From Chloroflexi bacterium 13_1_40CM_68_21 (lineage in GTDB: Bacteria; Chloroflexota; Limnocylindria; P2-11E), in NCBI GenBank assembly GCA_001917735.1, contig MNEO01000029.1, forward strand, positions 1 to 15,804: a DNA stretch of 15,804 bases, in the 5' to 3' direction. The translations under genes were made by a program, and so were the position numbers. Within the stretch, counting starts at the first letter, position 1, and every line of letters starts with the position of its first letter. The notes below the pieces were generated by a model. It was not told the DNA's origin and did no database searches. It was given only the letters and a program-made list of their open reading frames with translations. Positions 6,801-13,124 of the stretch are shown here, piece by piece.

Positions 6801-7394
6801 ATGGGCGTCGTGCGATATCTCGATCTCGCCGAGTGGATTCGCATGCGGTCGCCACGAGCGGGGCCGAGCCGCATCGTCGCGATCGACGGACCGGCGGGAT
6901 CCGGTAAGTCGGTGTTCGCAGCGCGACTCGCGCACGTCTTGACCGCACCCGTGATCTGCCTGGACGACCTCACCCCGTCATGGACTGGTCCTGATCGAGA
7001 AGCGGCCCTTCTCGTCGAGCAAATCCTCGCGCCGCTCACACGCGGTGGCCCCGCGCGCTACCAATTCTTCGATTGGGTAAAGGACCAATACACGGAATGG
7101 CGCGACGTAGCGCCGAATCCGATCATCTTGGCCGAGGGCGTAGGAGCGGGTTCGCGGATCGTGCGCCCGTACCTGACCTATCTGATTTGGGTAGAAGCTC
7201 CCGGCGCCCTGCGCCTGACCCGAGGTCTGGAACGTGATGGTCAAACGCGACTACCGGAGTGGAATCGTTGGCGCGAGCGGGAGGACGCGTTGTTTAGGCG
7301 TGAGGAGACCCGGACGTGCGCCGACCTCACGGTCGATGGAGCACCTAGCGTTGCGCACGACCCTGCTGCCGAATTCGTGCTGCTGGCTCGTTAG
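6801..7394 (+). CDS. P-loop kinase, uridine-kinase-like
   Basis: A 197-residue P-loop protein. IVAIDGPAGSGKS at residues 25-37 is the Walker A motif. VICLDDLTPSW at 51-61 fits the substrate-side DD loop of uridine/pantothenate-type kinases. ILAEGVGAGSRIVRPYL at 109-125 and IWVEAP at 129-134 form the following strand and the Walker-B-like region, and the Arg-rich LERDGQTRLPEWNRWRERED resembles a lid. Many actinobacterial proteins of this kind are labelled 'uridine kinase' although their substrate is untested. The start is ATG 6801 without a strong ribosome binding site; ATG 6843 is an alternative. It follows the phosphatase-kinase fusion on the same strand and may share a transcript. It could phosphorylate a nucleoside or another small hydroxyl compound. 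Confidence 0.8.
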   Translation: MGVVRYLDLAEWIRMRSPRAGPSRIVAIDGPAGSGKSVFAARLAHVLTAPVICLDDLTPSWTGPDREAALLVEQILAPLTRGGPARYQFFDWVKDQYTEWRDVAPNPIILAEGVGAGSRIVRPYLTYLIWVEAPGALRLTRGLERDGQTRLPEWNRWREREDALFRREETRTCADLTVDGAPSVAHDPAAEFVLLAR

Positions 7395-7431
7395 CGTCAG
7401 CCGCGTGCCGAGCAGTGTCGCGTCGCACGCG

Positions 7432-7665
7432 TGACTATGTGGCATTGCGGGCGGCATGCTTACCGCACCGGTATCCGTGATGGTCGAGCGCCTCGTTACG
7501 AGGACCAACAACCCTTATGGCAAACATACCGGCGAACTGGAGCGCATTCTCGACCAGCAGCGGAGAATCGAGCCGATCCTGCAGCGTGCCGTCATGGCTG
7601 TGATTGACACGAGCGGCCCGCTCGACCAAGTGGTCGAGCAGATACTTCGTCGCGTGTTGGTGTAG
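7432..7665 (+). pseudogene. C-terminal remnant of a P-loop (AAA-type) small-molecule kinase
   Basis: The frame from ATG 7456 encodes 69 residues matching only the end of a family of about 180-residue AAA/shikimate-kinase-like proteins. It has LTAPVSVMVERLVTRTNNPY (residues 2-21), then GK with the lid region, EPILQRA at 39-45, and VIDTSGPLDQVVEQIL at 49-64. The Walker A half is absent: a stop at 7432 closes the frame upstream, and only about 60 bp separate this piece from the preceding kinase gene. It therefore cannot bind ATP normally and looks like a decayed or deleted gene. A translated stub from ATG 7456 is possible. Confidence 0.62.
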
Positions 7666-7772
7666 TCCAGCCCGGGCTCACTGCGTCAGTCTCGCTTACG
7701 GAAGGTGGCATCGTCAGCCAGCGACTCGGCGTTTCTTCACAGGCCTCAGGGGCGCGGCCTTTCCGCTTCGGC

Positions 7773-8675
7773 GTGAACATCTGGGCCGCTGGCTCCTCAC
7801 GCGAGTGGGTCGACAAGGCGCGCCGGATCGAAGCGCTCGGCTACTCCACTTTGTTCATGCCGGACCATCTTGCCGACACGCTCTCCCCGTTCAGCGCGTT
7901 GGCGATCGCCGCGCAGGCGGCGCCCACGCTCCGCGTCGGGCCATTCGTCCTCAACAACGACCTCCGACACCCGGTCGTCGTCGCGCGGGAGGTCGCCACG
8001 CTCGATCTGTTGACCGATGGACGCGTGGAGCTCGGGCTCGGCGCGGGATACGCCGGCCCGGAGTACCTGCAGGCAGGTCTGCGGTTCGACCGCGGGCTGG
8101 TGCGCGTCGCCAGGCTCGGCGAAGCAGTCTCGATCATCAAGGGCCTGCTCGCGGGCGACTCCGTCTCATTCACCGGCGAGCACTACACGATCGCTGGTCA
8201 TCAGATCCACCCACGACCGGTGCAGCGGCCGCGACCGCCGATCCTGATCGGCGGTAACGGCCGAGAGCTCCTGACGCTGGCCGCGAAAGAAGGGGACATC
8301 GTGAGCTTCACCGGCGCGACCTTCCCACCCGGCGGGAGGCCCGCCCAACTGAACGGATTCGCCGCAGACGACTTCGGGCAACGGGTCGCGTGGGTACGCT
8401 CTGCCGGAGCCGGACGCTCTCTTGAGCTGAACGTGCTTGTCCAGGAAGTCATGGTTGTCGCGACCCCACGCAAGGCCGCTGATGAGCTCGCGTCGCGATT
8501 CCGGGTGACTCCCGATGTCGTCCGCGAGACCCCATTCCTGCTCGCCGGCCCGACCGGTCACCTCATCGAGACTCTGCAAGCGCGGCGTGAACGCTGGGGC
8601 ATCAGTTACGTCGTCGTCTTCGAGCGCTCGATCGAGGACTTCGCGCCCGTCGTCGCGCGCCTCGCGGGCACGTGA
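7773..8675 (+). CDS. LLM-class F420-dependent oxidoreductase, TIGR03621-like
   Basis: A 300-residue TIM-barrel oxidoreductase of the luciferase-like family. FMPDHLAD at residues 28-35, LRVGPFVLNNDLRHPVVVAR at 53-72, TLDLLTDGRVELGLGAGYAG at 76-95, and later the PRPVQRPRPPILIGGNGREL block are characteristic of the MSMEG_2516/TIGR03621 group, which is predicted to use coenzyme F420. The reaction would be a hydride transfer on an unknown substrate. The homologous reading extends upstream of the only usable start, GTG 7773, as ARPFRFG. Family members usually start just before that segment, so the native start codon may be mutated. The frame is open further back to about 7662 without any ATG, GTG or TTG. 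No ribosome binding site precedes 7773. Confidence 0.82.
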   Translation: MNIWAAGSSREWVDKARRIEALGYSTLFMPDHLADTLSPFSALAIAAQAAPTLRVGPFVLNNDLRHPVVVAREVATLDLLTDGRVELGLGAGYAGPEYLQAGLRFDRGLVRVARLGEAVSIIKGLLAGDSVSFTGEHYTIAGHQIHPRPVQRPRPPILIGGNGRELLTLAAKEGDIVSFTGATFPPGGRPAQLNGFAADDFGQRVAWVRSAGAGRSLELNVLVQEVMVVATPRKAADELASRFRVTPDVVRETPFLLAGPTGHLIETLQARRERWGISYVVVFERSIEDFAPVVARLAGT

Positions 8676-8870
8676 TCGACCTCGACGCCGATCGCTTCTG
8701 CGCATGCTCGGAGCGGTTTGTCGAGAGCGAGGGCCAGGCCATACGGAAAGCGCGTTCCGACGGGCAGCGGACCGTGCTGTCTCCCCAAGACACGTCGGCG
8801 AGACTCGAACAAGCGCTCGAAATACGAGACCGCACCGACGAGCAGCGTGCCGACTGCGGGATGTTTGCGG
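8606..8870 (-). other. Ambiguous short reading frame overlapping the LLM gene end
   Basis: On the minus strand a frame reads KHPAVGTLLVGAVSYFERLF, then RFPYGLALALDKPLRACAEA, before ending at 8606 inside the oxidoreductase gene. It looks protein-like but has no clear start. ATG 8894, one frame over, reads MTIELRERA and could have been its beginning. The plus strand over the same bases has a frame from GTG 8672 that overlaps the LLM stop as GTGA, a coupling-type arrangement. Codon positions mirror each other, so base composition does not choose a strand. I recognise neither product. Confidence 0.22.
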
Positions 8871-8951
8871 GCGCTCGCTCGCGTAGCTCGATGGTCATGC
8901 CGGGGCTCATGAATTACGTTGCTTCTATCCCGCCGGGTCGCTTGACCGGGT

Positions 8952-8988
8952 TAGACCCGCGGGTCTACCTGGCGTTGCGTAGCGCCAG
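8952..8988. repeat. 16-bp perfect palindrome followed by a small hairpin
   Basis: TAGACCCGCGGGTCTA at 8952-8967 is its own reverse complement. Immediately after it, CTGGCG at 8969-8974 pairs with CGCCAG at 8983-8988 across an eight-base loop. They lie in the gene-poor junction between the LLM gene and the tRNA fragments. A protein-binding operator, a recombination site arm or a terminator remnant are all possible. Confidence 0.5.
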
Positions 8989-9238
8989 CTGTGTGTCTTC
9001 GACCGCCAGGATCGTCGTGGGAGTGCTGACGGTCGCATTACGGCGCTGATGCCAGACCAACATGCGGCATGGCGCCCCACAACTCTGGAGCACCTGGCGC
9101 TGAACCATCGAATTCGGTGCCTGCTTTGACCGCAATTCTGACCGCAGATAGCCGGGGCTCACCGGGATGGAGAGGGACCGCCTGACACGAATGCGCGAAC
9201 AAATGAACGCCCTGACACTCACCGGTACGGCCTACGAC
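8989..9238. other. Gene-poor stretch before the tRNA fragments
   Basis: No convincing gene was seen on either strand in about 250 bp. Open frames here are short and of odd composition. The region holds the first pair of TGACCGCA repeats and then runs into the tRNA-Thr 3' half. I looked for the end of an integrase, which would be expected beside such fragments, and found no recognisable motif. Confidence 0.45.
9127..9146 (+). repeat. Pair of TGACCGCA direct repeats, 12-bp period
   Basis: TGACCGCA occurs at 9127-9134 and again at 9139-9146, separated by ATTC. The pair lies about 95 bp before the tRNA-Thr 3' half. A second pair with one base changed (TGACCCCA, same period) lies before the tRNA-Cys 3' half. 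Arm-type binding sites of tyrosine integrases can have this look, but no integrase is present to support it. Confidence 0.45.
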
Positions 9239-9283
9239 GGTTTCGTAAACCACAGGTCGTGGGTTCGAGTCGCACCGTCGGCT
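9239..9283 (+). pseudogene. 3' half of a tRNA-Thr (anticodon CGT)
   Basis: The sequence has tRNA geometry from the anticodon loop onward. The loop is TTCGTAA at 9242-9248 with T33 and anticodon CGT. The 3' anticodon strand is ACCAC and the variable loop is AGGTC. The T-arm has loop TTCGAGT at 9264-9270 and stem GTGGG/CGCAC with one mismatch. The acceptor strand is CGTCGGC at 9276-9282 with discriminator T. The 5' partner GCCGACG and the D-arm are missing, and only three anticodon pairs remain, so this is not a functional tRNA. It looks like the tRNA end left at an integration junction. Confidence 0.6.
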
Positions 9284-9320
9284 CAGAAGAATCGCGGTCT
9301 CTTGCGGATTCGCTTGCATC

Positions 9321-9340
9321 TGACCCCACTTATGACCCCA
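9321..9340 (+). repeat. Pair of TGACCCCA direct repeats, 12-bp period
   Basis: TGACCCCA occurs at 9321-9328 and 9333-9340, only about 14 bp before the tRNA-Cys 3' half begins. It has the same period and near-identical unit as the pair at 9127-9146. Confidence 0.45.
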
Positions 9341-9353
9341 ACCAGCGCCCCGC

Positions 9354-9403
9354 GAAGGTCTGCAAAACCTTCATCGCGGGTTCGATTCCCGCCGTCGCCT
9401 CAG
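9354..9403 (+). repeat. 3' half of tRNA-Cys (GCA), left copy of a 36-bp direct repeat
   Basis: GAAGGT at 9354-9359 pairs perfectly with ACCTTC at 9367-9372 around loop CTGCAAA, giving anticodon GCA. The T-arm stem GCGGG/CCCGC (9376-9380 with 9388-9392) and loop TTCGATT are perfect. The 3' acceptor strand is CGTCGCC at 9393-9399 with discriminator T9400. The D-arm and the 5' acceptor strand GGCGACG are missing, so it is a half gene. Bases 9368-9403 are identical to 14736-14771. This is a likely attachment-site copy bounding the segment to the right. Confidence 0.72.
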
Positions 9404-9430
9404 AAGCCAACGATTCGTGGATCTGCGAGT

Positions 9431-9442
9431 CGTAAGACAAGG
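9431..9442 (+). repeat. CGTARGRCAAAGG-like motif, copy 1
   Basis: CGTAAGACAAGG here is identical to 9601-9612 and close to the copies at 9527 and 14628. It is followed by a small hairpin, GGTC/GACC around CATTA. Its role is unknown. Confidence 0.4.
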
Positions 9443-9511
9443 GTCCATTAGACCTTCGTCACGCGATCAGCTCGATGCATGCGACTTTCGTTGGCGTTTG
9501 GCGCGGGCCGT

Positions 9512-9562
9512 GACAGAAGTCTGCCCCGTAGGGCAAAGGTCTGCGGGACAGAGGTCTGTCGG
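9512..9562. repeat. Structured repeat cluster containing motif copy 2 (tRNA-Cys D-arm/anticodon-like)
   Basis: Within 50 bp there are three related units (AAGTCTGCC, AAGGTCTGCGG, GAGGTCTGTCGG) and two hairpins: TGCCC/GGGCA around CGTA at 9522-9535, and GACAGA/TCTGTC at about 9547-9560. Bases 9528-9544 (GTAGGGCAAAGGTCTGC) read like the D-stem to anticodon part of tRNA-Cys. GGCAAAGGTCTGCGG at 9532-9546 recurs exactly at 14633-14647. Confidence 0.42.
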
Positions 9563-9600
9563 TTGCAGCTGCGGAGTCGGCCATTATCGAAAGGGGTCAA

Positions 9601-9612
9601 CGTAAGACAAGG
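9601..9612 (+). repeat. CGTARGRCAAAGG-like motif, copy 3
   Basis: CGTAAGACAAGG is identical to the copy at 9431-9442. It lies only about 12 bp before the point where recognisable ABC ATPase sequence begins, so it may mark the recombination joint. Confidence 0.4.
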
Positions 9613-9623
9613 CACGCGCGCCG

Positions 9624-9964
9624 ATGACGGGACAGTGGCAGCGCATCGCCCTCGCGCGCGCATTCTTCCGCGACGCGCCGCTCGTGATCCTGGACGAGCC
9701 GACCGCGGCGCTCGACGCGCGTGCCGAGCACGATCTTTTCACGCGAATGCGCGATCTCTTCAGCGGACGCTCGGTGCTGCTCATCTCGCATCGTTTTTCG
9801 AGCGTGCGCTCGGCGGACCGGATCTACGTGCTCCACGCGGTCGCGTCGTCGAGAGCGGGACGCACGACGAGCTCATCCAGCTTGGAGGACGCTACGCCGA
9901 GCTCTTCACGCTCCAGGCGTCGGCGTATCTACCGCGGCTGCGGGAGATCGCCCGGGCGCGATAA
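9624..9964 (+). pseudogene. C-terminal remnant of an exporter-type ABC transporter ATPase, with a frameshift
   Basis: Recognisable sequence begins abruptly inside the ABC signature: GQWQRIALARAFF replaces the usual LSGGQ..QR context, so the Walker A half and any membrane domain are gone. It continues with Walker B (LVILDEPTAALDA) and the H-loop (LLISHRFSSV) up to RIYVLHA. It then shifts frame at about 9839-9840 and goes on as GRVVESGTHDELIQLGGRY to a stop at 9962-9964. Restoring one G (GCGGGTCGC for GCGGTCGC) would join the two parts. Without the P-loop the product cannot hydrolyse ATP. The truncation point lies next to the repeat copy at 9601-9612, which suggests that recombination removed the 5' part. 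Confidence 0.75.
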
Positions 9965-9968
9965 CGCG

Positions 9969-11624
9969 TCAGCGTGCGCCGGCGGGAACCCTGGTCCGCC
10001 CGTTCGCTTTGCTCGAGGCAGCCCTTCCGAGCGAGTGCAGAAACTGCTGCACCGCATCGACCACCACCGGTTCAGGGTCACGCACCAGCCGGGCATGAGT
10101 CGACTTACTTGCCACGACGAGCTCGCCGTGGCGGGCCGCGGCGACCTGAGAGCGAGCGATCTGCTCGTCGAAGTACGGGCGGTCGTCATCGATGAGCCAC
10201 GGTTGGGTCGCCCAGACGACCAGCACCGGGCACGCAAGCCGCCGGAGCGCACCCATCGTGTCGGACTGGACGATCGACTGCCAGGTCTGCTTCACGGCGT
10301 CGGTATAGACGCTCATGCGATACGAGCCGTCGGGCATCCGGGTCATGCTGAATCGCGCCATCTGGTCGACGAGCAACTCCTCGTCGGGTGACATCGATGT
10401 GCGCGAGGCGCGCATGAGCTCGAGGTACCGAGCGAAGTTCGGATACCGCTCGCGAGTTCCTTCGAGGCTCGATGTGGCTACGCTGAGACGATCTTCGACC
10501 ACGGACCGCTCGCCAACGACCCCATCGAGAAGCACGACCCCGCGAGCGCCAAGGCGTTCGGCAGTAAGTGTCGCGATCGCTCCGCCCGCACTGTGCCCGA
10601 AGAGGACCGGCCGGTCGAGCCCCAGAGCCACCGAAAGCTCCGCGAGATCCTCGACGTGCTGCTCGACCGAGTACGCGGTCGGCGGCTTGTCGCTGAAACC
10701 CGTGCCGCGTAGGTCCGGGGCGACCAGACGGAACGCCGGAGCGAGCTTCTGCGCAAGAGCACCGTAGACGTAGCAGGTCGAGGTCGCCCCATGGATGCAG
10801 AGCAGCGGCGGATCGCCGCCGGGCCAATCGACGAAGTGGAGGGTGACCTCGCGCAGCGTCGCGAAGCCTTCGCGCGGAAGCGCGCGCGCAGCGGTCGAGC
10901 GACTCTTCTCGAAGCGGGCCGCGAGCTCCGCCCGAGGCTCCGCGTGGAGATCGCCACGCATGAGCTGCGCGTACGCGACGTACGCGTCATGCGCTCGATC
11001 CGTCGCGCCCAACGCAAGCAGCGCCTCGATCCGCATCGCGTGGGCGTTCTCCGCGTACGGGTCCACGTCGGCGAGACGCGCCAGCGGCTCGAGAGCCTCG
11101 CCGGCGTTCCCCTCGTCGATCGCCCAGCGCGCGAACGCAAGCGTTACCCGGCGGAAGAGCGTGCGAAGCGATTCTTCCTGCAGGTATAGCCAGGTATCGA
11201 ACTCGGTCGAAGCACTGGCCGACAACCCACTCAGGAAGTCGCCGCGATAAAGCACGATCGCGTTACGAGCGACACGCGGATCGAAGCTGCGGAGGACGCG
11301 CTCGGCCGCGGTGCGGAAGGCGTGGACGTCCGTCGCGATCGCGAACGTCACCTGCTCGCGCTCGACCCGGAGGTGACGACCGGCGTCTCCCGGGAGCGCC
11401 GAACGGAGACGTGCGAGCTGCCAGCGAAGTGCTCCGCGCGCATCGTCGGCCTCGGGGAAGAGCAATCGCGCCAAATCGCGCCGGGGGACCGGCCCGTCCG
11501 CCGTCACGACGTAACCGAGAAGGGCGAGAGCTTTGGGCTGCAAGTGGAGGGCGACGGCCCCTTTCTCCGTGAGCCACGCAGGCGTACCCAGCAGGCCGAT
11601 CCGTTCGTCACTCAGCACACGCAT
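9969..11624 (-). CDS. BTAD (SARP-type) regulator domain fused to an alpha/beta hydrolase
   Basis: The proposed protein has 551 residues from ATG 11624; an in-frame ATG at 11696 would add 24. Numbering here uses the longer form. Residues 26-125 resemble the winged-helix DNA-binding part of SARP/AfsR-like activators (LQPKALALLGYVV, RRDLARLLFPEADDARGALR). Residues 130-265 are the helical BTAD repeat domain, with YRGDFLSGL and LEPLARLADVDPYAENAHAM as hallmarks. Residues 285-555 are an alpha/beta hydrolase: oxyanion HGA at 302-304, LVAPDLRGTGFSDKP at 324-338, nucleophile elbow GHSAGG at 367-372 (S369), likely acid in the D503-505 cluster, and H534 in KSTHARLV. I chose ATG 11624 because GGAG lies about nine bases upstream and it leaves room for a divergent promoter. 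It may act as a transcription factor whose hydrolase domain senses or processes a ligand. Confidence 0.82.
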   Translation of the reverse strand: MRVLSDERIGLLGTPAWLTEKGAVALHLQPKALALLGYVVTADGPVPRRDLARLLFPEADDARGALRWQLARLRSALPGDAGRHLRVEREQVTFAIATDVHAFRTAAERVLRSFDPRVARNAIVLYRGDFLSGLSASASTEFDTWLYLQEESLRTLFRRVTLAFARWAIDEGNAGEALEPLARLADVDPYAENAHAMRIEALLALGATDRAHDAYVAYAQLMRGDLHAEPRAELAARFEKSRSTAARALPREGFATLREVTLHFVDWPGGDPPLLCIHGATSTCYVYGALAQKLAPAFRLVAPDLRGTGFSDKPPTAYSVEQHVEDLAELSVALGLDRPVLFGHSAGGAIATLTAERLGARGVVLLDGVVGERSVVEDRLSVATSSLEGTRERYPNFARYLELMRASRTSMSPDEELLVDQMARFSMTRMPDGSYRMSVYTDAVKQTWQSIVQSDTMGALRRLACPVLVVWATQPWLIDDDRPYFDEQIARSQVAAARHGELVVASKSTHARLVRDPEPVVVDAVQQFLHSLGRAASSKANGRTRVPAGAR

Positions 11625-11719
11625 CTGCAAACGCTCCGCTCTCCATAGTGCGCCGTTAGGAAAAACCGTCGGATTTACCCCGGCTGCTCCGGACATCCCG
11701 GGGAAGAGGGAGGCGTTCT
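11625..11719. promoter_or_regulatory. Divergent promoter region between the BTAD-hydrolase and haloperoxidase genes
   Basis: About 95 bp separate the two divergent starts. CCCCGG and CCGGGG form a six-base inverted repeat around the middle of the region (about 11678-11703) and could be part of an operator. AGGGAGG at about 11707-11713 is the ribosome binding site for TTG 11720. I could not assign -35 and -10 boxes with confidence. The layout suggests that the regulator controls the oxidative genes. Confidence 0.4.
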
Positions 11720-13024
11720 TTGAAGCGCCCGCTCAGGGTCTTAAGCCTGCTGCTGATCGGTGCGGTCGTTGGTGCTTGTGCGTCCACTCCCCCCGGTCTC
11801 GTGGCGAGTCCCACGGCTCCGGCCGCGTCGGGCGCGGCACGTGTCGCGCCAGACATGGTGATCGCCTGGAACGCGATCGCCCAGCGGACGGCGATCACCA
11901 ACGCCAAACAGTTCCAGACGCAGTCGATGGTCTACATCAGCTACGTTCAGGCGGCGGTCTACGACGCCGTCGTGGCCATCGGCGGCCGGTACAAGCCGTA
12001 TACCAAGTCGCTCTCGGCGCGGGCAGGCGCATCGATGGACGCGGCTGTCGCTCAGGCCGCGCACGATGTGCTGGTCCGCTACTTCGCATCGCAGCAGGCC
12101 GAGCTCGACGCGGACCTTGCGAAGTCGTTCGGCGCGCTCTCCGAGGGCGCTGCCAAGAGCGACGGCATCGCTCTGGGTAAGGATGCCGCCGAGGCGCTTT
12201 TCGCCCGGCGCGCCGGCGACGGGATCGAGGCCGACACCGGATTCGCGGTGCCGAAGGCCGCGCCCGGCGTCTGGCAACCGCCGGCGGGCCAAGGTCCCCA
12301 GACGCCGTGGGTCGCGAAGATGCACCCGTTTACCCTGGAGAAGTCCGATCAGTTCCGTCCCGCGCCGTTCCCCGCGCTGACCAGCCCCGAATGGGCGCAG
12401 CTCTACAACGAGGTCAAGTCGCTGGGCGGGTCGAACAGCACCACGCGCACCGCGGAGCAGACCGATATCGCCAAGTTCTGGAGCACGAACGCGATCGCGC
12501 AGTACAACACCGCATTCAAATCGATCGCGCAGTCGCGTGGCCTCGACGCGGTGGACACGGCACGTCTGTATGCGATGGGGAACGTCGTCGGAGTCGACGC
12601 CTTGATCGCGTGCTTTGACGCGAAGTACTTCTACCTCAACTGGCGGCCGCAGTATGCGATCCCGCAGGGTGAGGCCGATGGCAATCCCGACACGGCCGGC
12701 GATAGCGCGTGGACGCCGCTGCTCGCCACGCCGAACCATCCTGAGTATCCGGCCGCACACGGCTGCCTCACCGGTGCCGAGGCGCGGGTCTTCACCGCGT
12801 TCCTCGGAACCGATCGCATCAACGTCGATCTCACCAGCACCGTCCCGGGACTGCAAGCAACCACGCGGCACTACAACACCGCGGACGAGCTCATGACCGA
12901 AGTCACAAATGCGCGCGTGTGGGGTGGACTCCACTACCGAAAGTCGGCCACGGAGGGGCTGGAGATCGCGCGCAAAGTCGCCACGTTCTCGCTCACCCGC
13001 TACTTCGGCCCGGCGACTCCCTAG
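11720..13024 (+). CDS. Lipoprotein of the vanadium-dependent haloperoxidase/PAP2 superfamily
   Basis: A 434-residue protein starting at TTG 11720 behind a strong AGGGAGG site. A lipoprotein signal peptide is evident: MKRP, a hydrophobic stretch, and lipobox VGAC with C20, followed by a Pro/Ala/Ser linker to about residue 45. The vanadate/phosphate pocket of the superfamily is recognisable: K302-x6-RP (AKYFYLNWRP, K302/R309), HPEYPAAHG with H347, and ARVWGGLHY with R399 and H405. These spacings match vanadium chloroperoxidase (K/R 7 apart, R/H 6 apart). The usual SGH is AAH here, so the Ser and Gly of the pocket are both Ala. It is probably anchored outside the cell membrane and oxidises halide, or acts as an acid phosphatase. 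Divergent from the BTAD-hydrolase gene and followed by an FAD oxidase. Confidence 0.86.
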   Translation: MKRPLRVLSLLLIGAVVGACASTPPGLVASPTAPAASGAARVAPDMVIAWNAIAQRTAITNAKQFQTQSMVYISYVQAAVYDAVVAIGGRYKPYTKSLSARAGASMDAAVAQAAHDVLVRYFASQQAELDADLAKSFGALSEGAAKSDGIALGKDAAEALFARRAGDGIEADTGFAVPKAAPGVWQPPAGQGPQTPWVAKMHPFTLEKSDQFRPAPFPALTSPEWAQLYNEVKSLGGSNSTTRTAEQTDIAKFWSTNAIAQYNTAFKSIAQSRGLDAVDTARLYAMGNVVGVDALIACFDAKYFYLNWRPQYAIPQGEADGNPDTAGDSAWTPLLATPNHPEYPAAHGCLTGAEARVFTAFLGTDRINVDLTSTVPGLQATTRHYNTADELMTEVTNARVWGGLHYRKSATEGLEIARKVATFSLTRYFGPATP

Positions 13025-13042
13025 GCTGAAACGCGTGCGGCA

Positions 13043-13074
13043 CCGAGCCCGCCGCACGATCGCGGCGGGCTCGG
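13043..13074 (+). terminator. Strong hairpin after the haloperoxidase-like gene
   Basis: CCGAGCCCGCCGC at 13043-13055 pairs perfectly with GCGGCGGGCTCGG at 13062-13074 around loop ACGATC, a 13-bp GC-rich stem. It starts 18 bases after the stop at 13022-13024. There is no T-run behind it, so it may terminate without a U-tract, stabilise the mRNA end, or attenuate expression of the next gene. Confidence 0.6.
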
Positions 13075-13124
13075 CGCGCATAGCCGCGGCCTTATCCTTC
13101 CTCGGACCGGATGGGCCGGACGCG

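Noticed and set aside
8989..9238. Integrase gene remnant beside the tRNA fragments
   Set aside because: No R..HxxR or catalytic Tyr context was found in any frame; the stretch is too short and degenerate to support it.
9038..9319. Minus-strand frame over the tRNA-Thr fragment (contains a DSNPRP-type string)
   Set aside because: This string is the usual artefact of translating the reverse strand of a tRNA T-arm.
9239..9403. Functional tRNA genes
   Set aside because: Both lack the D-arm and the 5' acceptor strand; searching upstream for GCCGACG or GGCGACG found none in place.
11741..13081. 446-codon minus-strand open frame opposite the haloperoxidase gene
   Set aside because: A mirror of the GC-rich coding strand: Arg/Val-rich, no motifs, and the plus strand has a signal peptide and catalytic residues.
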